Shown here: positions 9,429 to 21,238 of the stretch, piece by piece
Layout: the number at the start of each line of letters is the position of its first letter
Numbering within the stretch: the first letter of the stretch is position 1
NCBI GenBank assembly: GCA_032158125.1
Contig: JASKOT010000043.1
Coordinates: forward strand, 58,143-122,142
Reading direction: 5' to 3'
Source: Papiliotrema nemorosa
Lineage: Eukaryota > Basidiomycota > Tremellomycetes > Tremellales > Rhynchogastremaceae
Length of the DNA: 64,000 nucleotides
Made by a program: the position numbers and the translations under genes
Notes under the pieces: model-generated
What the model saw: the letters and a program-made list of their open reading frames with translations, nothing else
Told to the model about the DNA's origin: nothing
The model's database searches: none

Positions 9429-12272
9429 CTAAACACCGGTCAGACCAGTGCTAGAGCCCGGCACAGTCACCGTCCCCATGCCATCCGCTACCATCCCTCC
9501 ACACAACGCATTATTGAACCCCATGCCTGGGGCTGGACCCCCCGACACATCCCCCAGACCAGTATTCACATCCTGATTCCCATTGCCCTCCACGTCGAAC
9601 AGCCCTCCAAAAGTGGGGAACCAAGATCTATCATTCCCCATCCATCCCAACGGATCAAAGTCTGTCAATCCCAATGAAGCGAGGAAATCATCCGCTGTAT
9701 TGGTCTCTCCTATCTGATCAGCTCACTGAATTGATAGAAGAATCGCCGTCTACTCACCAGCGATAGGCATGCCCAGTGCATTGGCGACTTGTCGGTACGT
9801 CCCTCTGACGTCTGGCAAATCCATCTCCGCCATCAATAACAATCCCGCTATTCTTCTCAATGCAATGATAACCACATCCCATCGGGATCTATTGTAAATG
9901 TCGATCAATCGATCGACAAGGTATGTAATTTGATCGATAGCTGTGTGTTCCAAGGGATCTTGACCTCCGCTGATCTTGCGAGATCTCATGGCGAGACGTA
10001 AGAGCAAACTGGCTGCATTGGCGATATGATGCCATGAGTCTGGTATAAGTGGGACGCACATTGAGCGGACAAGAGCTCACAGTTGCTCCAGTATAACTCC
10101 TCGTCGGCCTGTGTGATAGCTGCAATGAAGGTGACGACATCTTGACAAGCTGATAATGCCGAATGAAGAATCATCGATGAATATACCGCGTCCACAGGGA
10201 GGCATTCGAACAGTAGGCGGCGGATGATGACCATCAGACCCAGGTACATCAATTGAAACGAGCCTACAACATGAGCAGCTATTTCTCGCAGGGTACACTG
10301 GTCACACTTACGAACACCCGTGGGGAGGGTCACGACAGTTCTCTCGGTGGACAAGCGGAGTGGAATCGACAAGGACAATTCGATATCCTTCACTTGTCTG
10401 ACCAGATCCTCCAGCTCTGCTATTCTTGTCAAAGCCGGCAAGGGCTCCAAGACGACGTCGACGGTATAGAACTTGGATAGAAGGTGACTGCCCTCAGTTT
10501 GATGTCATGGGATGGAGCTCACTCGACTATCGGTGTGAGACGACACGTCGCTACGAAGGTCTCTAGGGAGATCCTATCCGAAGGCGTGGCCCATCTACCC
10601 CAATCTCCATCTTCCACAGTCGGCAAGCGAACCCTATGGTTCCCTTTTTGAAAACTGTCATAAGCGCAACCCAAAAGGGCGCCTCTTACTTGCTAGGTCG
10701 ACCGTAGAGTAAAGACCTCCATTTGTCTTGAAAGTATAGTGCCCACCATATTCGTTTCCGTAGATTGATCTCCCACTGCGGTAACATCCAATTTGTCGGA
10801 TCCATATGCAGCCCTAACAAATGCGCCGCTCCCGCTGCCTGGAACTTTAGCATCAAGCAGAGGATATTTCCTACTTACTCTAGACATGGCAATCGCGAGC
10901 TGTCCTGCGTTCTCGCCATGCTCTTCAGGCCGAGAGCATAGAGGGAGTAGGGCACATTGTAATGTCGATAACCTGGGCAAACGGTACTCGTCATCCAGGA
11001 CCAGTAACGCTGATCTCCAAAGTTTGTTGTGTAGAGGTCGGATCTCCGGGATGAGATGTGCGGCATGTGCCAGGATACCCGTCAACAGACCGTATGGCAC
11101 TGGGCCTGAGCCTTCGAGGCCAAGACAGGAAGTTTCGAGTCGTTTGGCATTGATGATAGGAAAAGCGGGTAGAGTCACCTTGGTCAATCTACAAGTGAGC
11201 GAAAAATTGGCGACGCGGATGCATGTACTCACTGTGTGATAGCCCTGGATGGGATGTCCCTGCCGTATGTATCACACAGCTCACGAGCGGCTTCAAACAT
11301 CCCCTGGCCTGTATTGGGCGTCCGACCATAGATCAACGTCGGGTTTTTCAAAAAGAAGACGGGATGTCGAGGATCCGACGAGACTTGTCGAAAAGATAGC
11401 GTACCTGTAGCGCCGGAAGAAGGGGGAGGTTGTGTTGCGCCTAGACCCAGAGCTGAGAATGCTCCAGCTCCGACGTAATGCGATTCCTGTTCTATAGTTT
11501 CTTCTAGATCGAGCGACGGTGGGTGCGCAATCTGTTGTTAGTATACGTTAGGTGTCAACGAGAGTCGCGTACTGGTTCATCGGCCGCTCCGTCAGACCAT
11601 ACCGCGCTTGCTGCTACCAGTGGAGAAAGAGAGGGATCAGTATATTCGAAAGATAATCCAGCAACTGCAGTCGGGGCGGTTCGAGGGGTAGGATGGTGCG
11701 GCTCATCCCTGATGCCAGAGTGGTTGGTGGGGATATGTATAGACCTTGAAGAAAGGGTGGTGGTTCGATGCGATGAGCTACCTATGCCTGGGAGAGAAGA
11801 CGTCCGGAAGGGAGCAGATAAGGTGGGTGAGGTGGAAGACAAGTTGAAGGTGTTTGAGAAAATTGAGGGTAAGGTCTCCGTGACACCAGACGTCGGAGCA
11901 GGATTACTCTGCTACATCAGCTCGAATCGAATCACCGTCCATCCATACTCACAGTCCCAGGGACAGAGATTGAAGCTTCTTTCTCGGTCCCAATAGTGTT
12001 CTCCTGCCCATCGAGACCTTCTGTAGAAATCCTTTTTCTCCGCTTCCGCTCCGTAGGTCCCATGTCAAACGTACATGCTACCCCACGGGTCTTACAGCTC
12101 ACACAAGGTTCACCTCGAACAGGCAACATGCACATGTGTTTGTGTCGTCGGCCTGATTATCAGCCAGGATACCCAGGTGTCGAGCTGCAGGACTCCAGTT
12201 TGAACTCCATGAAAACTTACACAGATCGCATGGCCTATCTAACCTTGACCTGGCCGGTCGGGCAGATTCCAT
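9429..12272 (-). CDS. Zn2Cys6 transcription factor with fungal-specific TF domain
   Basis: Eleven exons (12272-12221, 12152-11953, 11911-11573, 11531-11233, 11188-10879, 10838-10690, 10654-10523, 10487-10312, 10263-10081, 10039-9758, 9709-9429) give 800 aa with every phase consistent. The zinc cluster C-x2-C-x6-C-x8-C-x2-C-x6-C spans residues 15-44, with the first intron inside its first CxxC knuckle, followed by a basic nuclear signal (TERKRRKR). The middle-homology (Fungal_trans) domain shows the usual LHMDPTNWMLPQWEINLRKR and WWALYFQDKW...GRPS signature. The C-tail is Gly/Asn-rich with acidic residues. It lies next to sugar-related genes and could regulate them, but no target is shown. One intron has a perfect TACTAAC branch site (near 11540). 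Confidence 0.92.
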
Positions 12273-12858
12273 CGGTGGTCTTGCTCTACCTGGATGTTTC
12301 AGCCATCAAGCGAGGATATAGTACCCCAGTTGAAAGAGCAGAGAATTGGGATACCGCTATGGGACTGGTGTTGAGGTGATCCTACCATGATTCTGATTCT
12401 TGTCCTTTTTGGCCGGCATGATCAACCATCGCACCCTATACCGCGAAGCTTCCGTCGTCCTCCCTCACAGCGGTGCGCGTGATTTCCCGTCTATAGCCAC
12501 AAAGTACTCGTTCGTGTACGGTTAGATGTTTGATGCTTTGTCGACGGGCAGTCCGAGGGATGACCATCAGACGACAAGCACAAAGATAACCTGGCCGCGG
12601 GCAACGCGCTACTTTTCACCGAACATTGTGTGACCAGAGGCGTGCATCTATATAGAGTAGGACGGGGCCAACACGTCTCGTCCCCATGATCATCCAAGGG
12701 CCTATTGTCTGCTGCATATGCTCTTCTGATGCAATTGACTATCTTTCGACGCTCTTATTACAGAGCGGGACGTATATATCCTGGCTTTGGCCGGAACTTC
12801 GGCCTGACCCCGCCACAAGAACCCAGAACCTCAAGCCGCTCGATCTGGTCATTCCAAT
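12273..12858. other. Intergenic region, nothing recognised
   Basis: 586 bp upstream of the zinc-cluster regulator and downstream of the SGNH esterase, both on the minus strand. No coding signal or notable repeat seen. Confidence 0.5.
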
Positions 12859-14687
12859 CTAAGCATACAACGCGGAATACGTCGCATTGGCACCTTGAAA
12901 GGACAGGGAATGCCTTAACAAGAATCCATGGACATTTCTCGCAATCAACCTGTTTTTCCCATCAGCTTATCACACTTCCTCTCTAACGCGACTCACTCGG
13001 CCCCGGACCAGCTGATATGTTGATTATCATGGTAACTACCATCAGCCTCAACTTTGGGATTGACTGATCACTACTCACCAGTAACCCATTCTGCCCAAAT
13101 TTGGCCTCTTGTCGTCTATCCACATTTGGTACCTCGCACAATCGGTCATTCCGAACGCTTCTGGATACGCCAACACCAGCCCCCAGTATTTTTCCAGATC
13201 AAACATCATGACGTTTCGATCTCCCTCTTCGTCTTCCCATGTGTTGAGTTCTTCTTTGAGGTAAGAGTTGAAGACTTTGACAGAGCGAGCTATGAGATCA
13301 TGTGACTTGATCCCTGGTTCGTTGGGTTGAGAGTATTTCGGTGAATGCTCAAGAGGAGGTACATTGATAATTAGGAAAGATCGGGCGCCTTTAGCTTCCA
13401 AGCGCTTGCAAGAGTTGATCAGGGACTTTGCCAGAGCCTGTGAAGTAGAATCAATATCTTGACGACCGATATCTTCGCGCTGAACGTGTCAGTGTCCAAA
13501 TAGGCGAGAAACGAGCCTGGGCTCACGTTCATTCGGCCCTGGATATCAGCTGTAGTCGCGAAATGGAAGGAATCGGTTGTGACTTGCCATGTCGTTGATC
13601 CCGAAGAACACCACGAAAAGCGAATCATTCCCATGCCAGTTGACCTTGTTTGGTCCGGGTAACGGCGTAAATAGATCCTCAAACTCCTCGACCTGGGTCA
13701 CAAACGTCCCATACTTCTTCAGACCCGGCGGAACTCTGCCTGTAAGCTTCCATCGTGGCTTTAGATCTGGATGAAGAGCTCACACGACAGGATCGATGAC
13801 TGCACCCGGTCTCGCAAAGTTGTAATACTGCAAAACTGGCTGTTAACGCCTGGGCAAGAATGGGGCGACTCACTATGGAAATCCTGAAACACGCTGGGGT
13901 ATAAATAGCTTTCCGTTCCACAACACTTTCCACTCACGCGTAGAGATAATCTGCCCATTTCATGTCTGTCGCTTTGTGATGCTTCGGATCAGCATCAGAT
14001 TCCAATCGGAATTCGGTGGAGAACAGTGCGCCGCAGGAGGTGGGGAAAGGTGAACGAACTCACAAATCGCTCATGGTGACCTCCATCCACCCCTGTCGTG
14101 CGGTAATCGGAACTAGATCGATCAGCTCTTTCCTTTCGAGATATACGATTCTCACTCTATAGTGGCTATGAAAGAGAAGCGTCAGCTAAAGTCTCTTGCT
14201 CGTCTAATCAACGATTCCCGAGGCTCAGATCGACTGGGTTCTCCAAAGTCAAGCTGCGACTCACAGTATGAATCGCCACTGTTTGTCAGCCCACACCGGT
14301 AGTTAGACAAACTACTCACAAGACAAAGAGCTTGTTAGTCCTTGGCCAATCGAAAATCGTCTGCCCCGCCTGTTCCACCTCGGACTCGTCCTCTTCATCC
14401 ACCTCCTCCCTCTTTGTAAACCCACTCGGAAATCCCAGGTTCCCATGTCCGCGTAATTTCGGGAAACCCTTGACGAACTCATCCAACATATGCACTTCTC
14501 TCTCCTCCTTCTTCTGCACTCCGCAACTATCTCTCCTCATCAGACTACCTTCTGCGTGCTCGGGAATCTGTTCATCCCTGGTCTCTCGGAGGAGGACGAA
14601 AAGCCCCAGTACAGTGAGTGCTACAACGGCGTAGATCCGGGCTGATCTGCGTGGTATACTCGGAGTAGTAGATGACCGCCGTTGCAT
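12859..14687 (-). CDS. Membrane-anchored SGNH (GDSL/CE16-like) esterase
   Basis: Twelve exons (14687-14320, 14278-14265, 14165-14156, 14112-14064, 13981-13938, 13883-13874, 13827-13784, 13735-13588, 13538-13527, 13479-13079, 13035-12997, 12949-12859) give 409 aa. A type II anchor (about residues 18-33) is followed by an acidic stem, then SGNH blocks: FGDSYT (Ser126), ARPGAVIDP, FFGINDM with the block-III Asn, LIINVPPLEHSP, and DNQHIS with Asp370/His373, so the catalytic triad is complete. Four exons are only 10-14 nt. Intron 13539-13587 has a GC donor. Such enzymes deacetylate polysaccharides (CE16 knowledge); topology puts the domain in the secretory lumen or outside. The placement of exons 3-6 is the least certain part. 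Confidence 0.82.
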
Positions 14688-15246
14688 TTTCGGCTGCTAA
14701 GTGAGATGGTGAGAACAGGAGAAAATATCAAGTGAAAGCTGTATCATGTTCTACAGCATAGCCGGCAAGGCTACTTGACGTGTACTCGTAAGGGAAACGG
14801 TCCATCCGTGATGTAGTCGCGCAACGTCGACGTCAGAGATACTGGTATTCGACGGCAACGACGTACATGACAGGGGAGAGTACGCCTTTATGATGCATGA
14901 TGTACGACCAGCTCAACATGGTAACGCGCAGGGGGAGAGCAGTCAATCACTTGAGTTGCCTCTCGAGCGCGGATGGAGAGTGCGGATGCCGGTTCGAATA
15001 CGCTTGGCGCCAAGCTGGAAATCGTTACCCCGTCTCACCCGTGCCAGAGCCATGTCTCGGGTTGACATACGACTTCCAGTCTCGCAGAAAACACATGTTA
15101 TGCGCTGAACACTGGGAGTATGCATGCCGTAGTCCGGGATTCTAGAGTTTGCACTATATCTATTGGCTGATGGCTTACGCCTGCAGAGATGACCCGCCAA
15201 TGCCTACCAGAGAGAGAAAGAGAGCGGGAAACCAATCCATATAGGG
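14688..15246. other. Intergenic region, nothing recognised
   Basis: 559 bp upstream of the esterase. A GGTTCGAATAC string near 14992 looks like a tRNA B box but no cloverleaf could be built around it. Confidence 0.5.
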
Positions 15247-16761
15247 CTAAAGATCAGGCCGGCGCAGATCTCTGTGGGAATCCGACCGGGACCGAACCCA
15301 ATCCATGAACCGCACGACTATGGGTGAATTGGGTGAACCGCCTGTCAACCTGAATGTCATGATAGCCGCCAGGGCAATGGCGTAGCCTACAACGTCAACA
15401 CTGTACCACAGTACTCGTACTGGTGAACTTTCTACTCACCGACAGTCTGAGTGAAAGTGATATACGACCCCAGGAGGATGACCGAGAAGGTGATCAAGAG
15501 TATATCCTTGAACACCCCAGAGAGAGTTAATACCAGACTGCCCGCGGAATCAATCAAGAAGACCCCAGCGACATTGAGCGAGAAAGCGATGAGACCATTG
15601 AAGAGGAGAGTGACGATGCCGACTTTGTCGAGAGAGTGGAAAGGTGCGGAACCCTCGAACACAGGCACACAAAACCCAATCATCACTCCACACAACTGGG
15701 TATCAGCTTTGCAACCCGAGGCAAGGCCACTACTCACCGGTGCATACATGTAGATGCTTGCCAGTGGGTCCATCTTGTAGTCTTTGAGCAGGATCTGGAT
15801 CAAGACCAATCGACAGGATTCCACCTACCACGTCAGTCTCTTCTACGCAATGGAGGCGTATCGAAAAAGGTCTCTGCTAACTCACAATGACCGCTGCACT
15901 TTGACACACAAAGCCAAAGGCGGAGAATTTGACCTCCCCATTGGCAGCTACCGAGCATCCGACACAAGTGACCGCGATGATACCGAGAAGTAAATGGTTG
16001 TACTCTTGTAACCCGGTGAGGAGCTGTATAACCAGGGTGAGAATGGGAATGAACGCCTGCGAAATCAGTCAACGCTCTTCACATCGTAATCAAAATCCAT
16101 GATTGTTTAACGCACTTTAAGCATCTGCACGAAAGAGACGCTGAGATAGACATAGGCGATATTGCTGAGGATCAAGGAAGCCGAGAAGAGACATGCGAGG
16201 GGTACGATAGTTCTGACATACACCGACCACTAGAATCTCAGCTCACACGTCCGACATGCATGATAAGGGGGATACTTACAGAGATGTTGACTGACGCAGG
16301 TGTCCATCGACCGGGAGGTAATAGTCTTAACAACCTCGTACCGATAGTCTAGACTCGTGAGAAAGTTTCCTCTTTCCCACTCCTGATTACGCACGGCTAC
16401 AAGCATATGATACGCTGTCAAGAAGACTGGCTATATCGTTAGCGTACACGAGATTTCTCATAGATGGGCAGCTCACAAAGGGGAAACCCAAGGTTGAAAA
16501 GATGTACTTGTTGAAGAGGATGATACAACCGCTCAGTGAAATCTACCATGAGCTGGGATCTAAGCCTAGGGCACTTTGGCCTCACCCAGACAGCTACTCG
16601 TTAGCCTAGACTGCTTGTTGCGTGTTTTGTATCTCACGAATGATCACGATAGCCGGTATGGGCTTCCTAGTTTGTGGTCCGGCTCCTGTGGTCTCCGTCT
16701 CCATCTCCTCCAACCTAGGCAACAACGCTTCCTTCACTTCATCCCGCTCTGCTGAAGACAT
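15247..16761 (-). CDS. Triose-phosphate transporter (TPT)/nucleotide-sugar transporter family protein
   Basis: Ten exons (16761-16638, 16593-16586, 16542-16477, 16430-16395, 16348-16280, 16229-16116, 16056-15886, 15824-15738, 15695-15440, 15386-15247) give 356 aa. The pattern of about ten membrane helices is typical of the TPT family: [20 protein letters not shown] in the first pair, [19 protein letters not shown] in the middle, and [19 protein letters not shown] near the end. Such proteins are antiporters of the Golgi, ER or vacuole; the substrate cannot be read. Exon 2 is 8 nt and encodes only Val-Trp plus part of a Pro codon, yet it is needed for the conserved IIPVWISLS join. The cytosolic C-tail is basic ([12 protein letters not shown]). 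Confidence 0.9.
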
Positions 16762-17304
16762 GTCGATTAGGGATAGCGAGCCACTTCAATCTGAGAGAAC
16801 TGTTATATGTATGCCTGATTGCGGTCGAAAGACGGATCCGGGCGGTATATCTTGGCGTGGGTTATCTGTCGGGTCGCGTAAAAGTAGGAGGCGTCTGCTC
16901 TTCCCGTTGCTGGAATGGGGTGGGTAGTACGTAGTGACAACCTTGCTCATCGAGCGGGTCGCAAGCGCAGCTTCGAGTCTGGTAGGGGCACAAGACTCTA
17001 TGCCGGGTCCTATGACATCCAACGAAGGGTCGAGGCTGGAGAGGGAGGGAAGAGCTCGGTGAGAGTCAGGTCTTCAAAACCCCTGTTCGGCTCTTCCCTC
17101 TCGAGTCCCACAGTGTCCGTCGTCGACACCGAGATATTATACCTGGGCAATAAGCCCTCCTCAGTATTACGAGTACTCGTGAATCCAAGACAACGGGACG
17201 GCCATGCCGCGATGCAGAACATTGGGCGTCTCGCACCATACACATACTATCATTCTTACAGCCGTTACATTCCGCCCTCTTCCCCATCATCTTGTTGCAT
17301 CATA
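16762..17304. other. Gap with one unexplained minus-strand open frame
   Basis: 543 bp between the TPT start and the GNAT stop. A minus-strand frame (17022-16786) has plausible composition (TDNPRQDIPPGSVFRPQSG) but no clean start or splice to the TPT gene. It may be leader sequence or a lost upstream exon. Confidence 0.4.
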
Positions 17305-17805
17305 TCAGAACTTGATCATATACTTGACAAAGTCGCACTGTCCCACTTGATCGTACAGCTTCCTGGCTGGATTTCCATGCTGAGTGTCCCACTGCAGCCT
17401 CGTACAATCCGCTTCCCTCGCTTTAGCCTCTACAGCCTTGATCATCTGTTTACCATACCCTTTGCCTCGGACGTTGGGGTCAACAAACAGGTCTAACACA
17501 TCAGCTCTCATGTCATACCATACACGGCTGCGAATCTCACCGTTCAGATGCATCACTGGTCTCTCGCTCCATGGCGTTTGGTGTGGGAAATAATGGGCGA
17601 TAGCAACCAACTCCCCGCCGTCCCCTTCCGAAGTTGCCATGACCAAGCCGTAGAGGTCCTTGGAGGGATCGACGAGTCGGTCGAAAGTGTTCTGGTATTG
17701 TTCATCCGGGAGAGAGCTCTTGTAAAAGTCAATGTAGGCGCGGAAGAGGGGTTTCCAAGCTTCAAAGTCTGATTGACGGATCGCGCGGACAATGGGAGAG
17801 GACAT
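17305..17805 (-). CDS. GNAT-family N-acetyltransferase
   Basis: A single-exon frame of 166 aa from ATG 17805. The GNAT acetyl-CoA loop is clear (FVDPNVRGKGYGKQMIKAVE, the Q/RxxGxG/A motif), preceded by the beta strand VLDLFVD and followed by LQWDTQHGNPARKLYDQVG, typical of motif B. The start MSSPIVRAIRQSD fits the usual first strand. The frame stays open upstream to ATG 17973, which would add a 56-aa Arg/Ser-rich leader resembling a mitochondrial presequence; both forms are possible. Substrate unknown, probably a small amine. Confidence 0.85.
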   Translation of the reverse strand: MSSPIVRAIRQSDFEAWKPLFRAYIDFYKSSLPDEQYQNTFDRLVDPSKDLYGLVMATSEGDGGELVAIAHYFPHQTPWSERPVMHLNGEIRSRVWYDMRADVLDLFVDPNVRGKGYGKQMIKAVEAKAREADCTRLQWDTQHGNPARKLYDQVGQCDFVKYMIKF

Positions 17806-18700
17806 GATGGAAGTCAGCAGTCTAGAGGGAGGTATGGAGGACTCTGAAGGTGTGGATAGCTGGTATATCTGCTTATGGCTTATATGCACGTCCACACCGA
17901 GTCGAGATCTCGTAGCCGCCGAGTGTGATAGCCGATAGGCGAAGTGATTCAGCCTGTATTTCCGACTCGACATCCTGCATCTTTTCCAGTCGAGATTATC
18001 GCTGGACTAGAAACAGTCGACACGGAACACTCCTGTTGGGTGCAAGAGTCTTGCGCGACCTCGTTCAGAGGTGCACCGTCGGCGGAATGTGTAGAGTACT
18101 GAAGTAGCATTGCCGCTCGCCGTGACCTCGGGTCTCATCTGTTGGCTTGACGGTTGGGAACTGGGACCGCCAGGCCCAAAATTCATCTTGCAGTCGTATC
18201 GGACAGACTTCTGTGTACTCCTGTTCCTTATCGTCAACCGTTGGGGACCAAGTGATGCAGCGGGCGGAGCATACGAAGGGGTTTTACAAAAATTCCATCA
18301 GCTTTGTAATACCATTAGAAATCGATGTTGTAATGGCGATTACAACCACCTCGGCCAACTCCGCGGGCCCCTTTGCTCCACCCCGACCGACGAGCTTCGT
18401 CTCTCCTCTGAAAATGTCATGTGTAACCAGGTCGACTTCGTCGTCTTTGGCAGATGGAAGCGATCATGCAGTAAGATATAATTAGATCGTCCATGTTGGA
18501 ATCGAGAAGCATACTGCTAATTTGTGCTAAAAACAAAAACGGCCGTACCGAACGTCATGCGCTCTCATGTGCACCCTTCGGGCATAGACGACTACATATG
18601 AGTTATGAGACAGATACGTGGTGACTGAAGAAGACTTTTCTTTTTCATTATTGGTCGCCAAACATCATTCGCAGGGAATCGTCAAGTCGCCCTTGCAACG
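17806..18700. other. Divergent intergenic region
   Basis: 895 bp between the GNAT gene and the amino-acid permease, divergently transcribed. It includes the optional N-terminal extension of the GNAT frame up to 17973. No further gene seen. Confidence 0.5.
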
Positions 18701-20908
18701 ATGGTAGGCACTGGCTTCGTAGAAAAACCAAGTACGAAGATTGGGCGCGATATCACTGTTCACGCCGCCCAGGATTCCCCAACCCCAACTGCCGAAGATG
18801 ACAGGGTCTTGAGACCTGGAAAGGAGGGTTATCCCCAACGTGAAGGTGTAGGAAGGCTCGCCCGAGTACCTATCGAGGAGCTGGTCTACCATGCAAACCT
18901 CCAACGAGCGTCTTATGGCATGCATCCAGAGTAAGTACAAGTCACTCTCACGGGGTGTGGTCGCTGATCACCAAGCGGCACTACTCCGTCGAGATGGTTC
19001 AGGTTCTTTGATAATCGTTTCGGGCCGAATGATCCTCAGAACATGTTACAAAATGTCGGAGGACAAGGACACGAAACGAGGGTCGCGAGGAGGGAGGAGT
19101 TCATGACGGAATTGGAGAAGGACAAGGTGGAAGCAAGGAGAGCTCTCAGAACGGCAAGCTGGGGAATGATGTTCTATTTGGTGAGCACTGTCATGGAAGC
19201 GGCTCTGATCGTGTCAGATCACCACGGATGTCATCGGACCTTTCAATGCTCCTTATGCCTTTTCTCAGCTGGGTTTCGCCGGAGGTGTCCTGCTCTGTAA
19301 GTGTAGGCTATATCACTTTGCTGAGCGTACAGACTGTACCTTTGGTCTCGCCGCACTTTATAGTTCGTTCCTCATTACCAACCTATATCTTCGGGTAAGT
19401 ACCCGCCAAAACTCTCGACAGTTCGCAGCTCATCATCCAGCTTGATTCTGATCGACACCCTATTCGATCTTATGGGGATCTCATGGAGGTTTTCTTTGGC
19501 AAGACGGGACACTATATTACCTCTCTCATTCAAGTGCTTCAGATTCTCGTAGTCGTTGGTGCGTACCGTCGCTAGCTATCATGGCAATGGCTAATGTCAG
19601 GCTCCAATCTGCTCGCGAACGCTCAAGGCATGACCCAGTTGACAGCTCCCCACGGCAGTCTCTGCTTCATCGTCAGCGTCGTCATTTGGACCGTCATAGG
19701 TCTGCTCACTTCGATCCCCTTCCGTCAACTCGGCAAGCTATCTTTTCTCGCCTCGTCGAACGTCTTTATCAATATGCTCATCATCTTCATCTCAATGGGC
19801 TTTATCGCTCACTCTGCCCCCAATTATGCTAGTGCAGCGGCAGCATATGGGTACAAGGAGCCGTACGGGCCGGTAGTTACCACTGCTACAGGTCAAGGGG
19901 ACCTGGCGTCTCAGGTCAACGGAGCGAGTAAGCCTATTCTAGAGCGTTCTGAATCATACTGACTTTCAGTGAACATGGTCAGTCACGCCCCTGCTCACCA
20001 CTACAGCTTCGTTCAAACACTGATCGCTAGGTCTTCGGCTGGTCGGGTTTGATGGTCTTTGTCGAGTTCCTCAACGAGATGAGAAACCCTTACGAGTTCT
20101 TCAAGAGTTTCTCGGCAGCTCAAACTCTCGTCTTTCTCGTTTACATCGTCTACGGTTCTTACGTGTACGGCCTTCAAGGTCAATACACCTTGCCGGTGTC
20201 GTTCCAGGGAGTCTCCAACTACACTTGGCAAAGTATCGGCAACGGGTGGGTTTCGTCTTCCTGTTTGTGGGCAACATATCCTGATACGCAGATTGTCTTT
20301 ATGGACATATAACATGGCTTCGGTGACTTATCTCAATATCGCTGTCAAGGTCATGTACTACTTCATCTTCGAGGATGTCTTCCATGGCCCGGATCTCATG
20401 TCTCGAATGGGGTTAATCTACTGGATCTTGGTTCGTCGCCCCTGCGTTCTGCCGTAATCACAATCTAACTCTCAGCTCCAAGCTGCATCGTGGTGGATCT
20501 CATTCATCATCGGCACTGCGATCCCTCAAGTTCAAACAATTCAAGGTTAGTCAACTCCTCTATTTCCGCTCACACACAGGCCTCGTCGGAGCTGCATTCC
20601 TCCTCCAATTCTCGTACTCCTGGACACCGCTCATGCAACTCGCGTTTGACATCCACGCCGACGCTTCAAAGCTTGATGGGGTATATACCCCGCAAGAAGG
20701 TCCACTTCGGGCAGATACGTGGAAGAGCCTCGCCAGATGGAAACGAGGTTTCTTCACTGGCCGAGTCTGGTTCAAGGGTGTCAACGGTTTATACTTCCTG
20801 GCGGCGCTTGCTACTTGCGGATTGGGATGTTGGGGGTCTATTGAGACTATCATCTCGACATTCCAGACGAGTCAAGCCACTTCATTCGGATGTTCTGCTC
20901 CCGTTTGA
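18701..20908 (+). CDS. Amino-acid permease, AAAP family (Mtr-like)
   Basis: Eleven exons (18701-18930, 19003-19180, 19218-19296, 19333-19394, 19441-19558, 19601-19927, 19970-19977, 20031-20245, 20292-20430, 20476-20545, 20580-20908) give 584 aa. The Aa_trans core starts near residue 135: ITTDVIGPFNAPYAFSQLGF, then LYSSFLITNLYLRLDSDRHP, GSNLLANAQGMTQL, and MNMVFGWSGLMVFVEFLNEM. This resembles fungal neutral/aromatic permeases (Neurospora mtr type, N amino acid transport system). A long charged N-tail is cytosolic. Exon 7 is 8 nt. For intron 1 an acceptor 8 nt earlier (18994) also keeps the frame and adds WFR. It is the first of a run of nitrogen-compound transport genes. Confidence 0.9.
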
Positions 20909-21238
20909 CAAGCTTTGTCTATACGGAGTGATCAAGTGAAATGCAGGATATGTACATTACCTCAATCATACATGATCGTAACCTACAAGCAAAGGTACAG
21001 TACTACTGTACACATTCCACGATCCTTTTCATTTGTCCTTACGCTTCTTCTTGACCGGAGATCGCTCAAGACTCGCACGGAAAGCAGGTTGTCATGTAGC
21101 ACCAGTACACGTCTCGAAACGCATCGTTCACCCCCTCCAAACCTTTGCTAACGAACCCTTCTCTTCGTACATTTCTGAATACAGCTCTTACAGTAGTCAT
21201 AGGCATGCGCTCCTACGCTTGAACAAGCCGGACGACTT
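20909..21238. other. Convergent 3' region
   Basis: 330 bp between the convergent permease and ACS transporter genes. No coding signal seen. Confidence 0.5.

Noticed and set aside
14960..15040. Possible tRNA from a GGTTCGAATAC string
   Set aside because: No A box at the right distance and no acceptor or anticodon stem could be paired.
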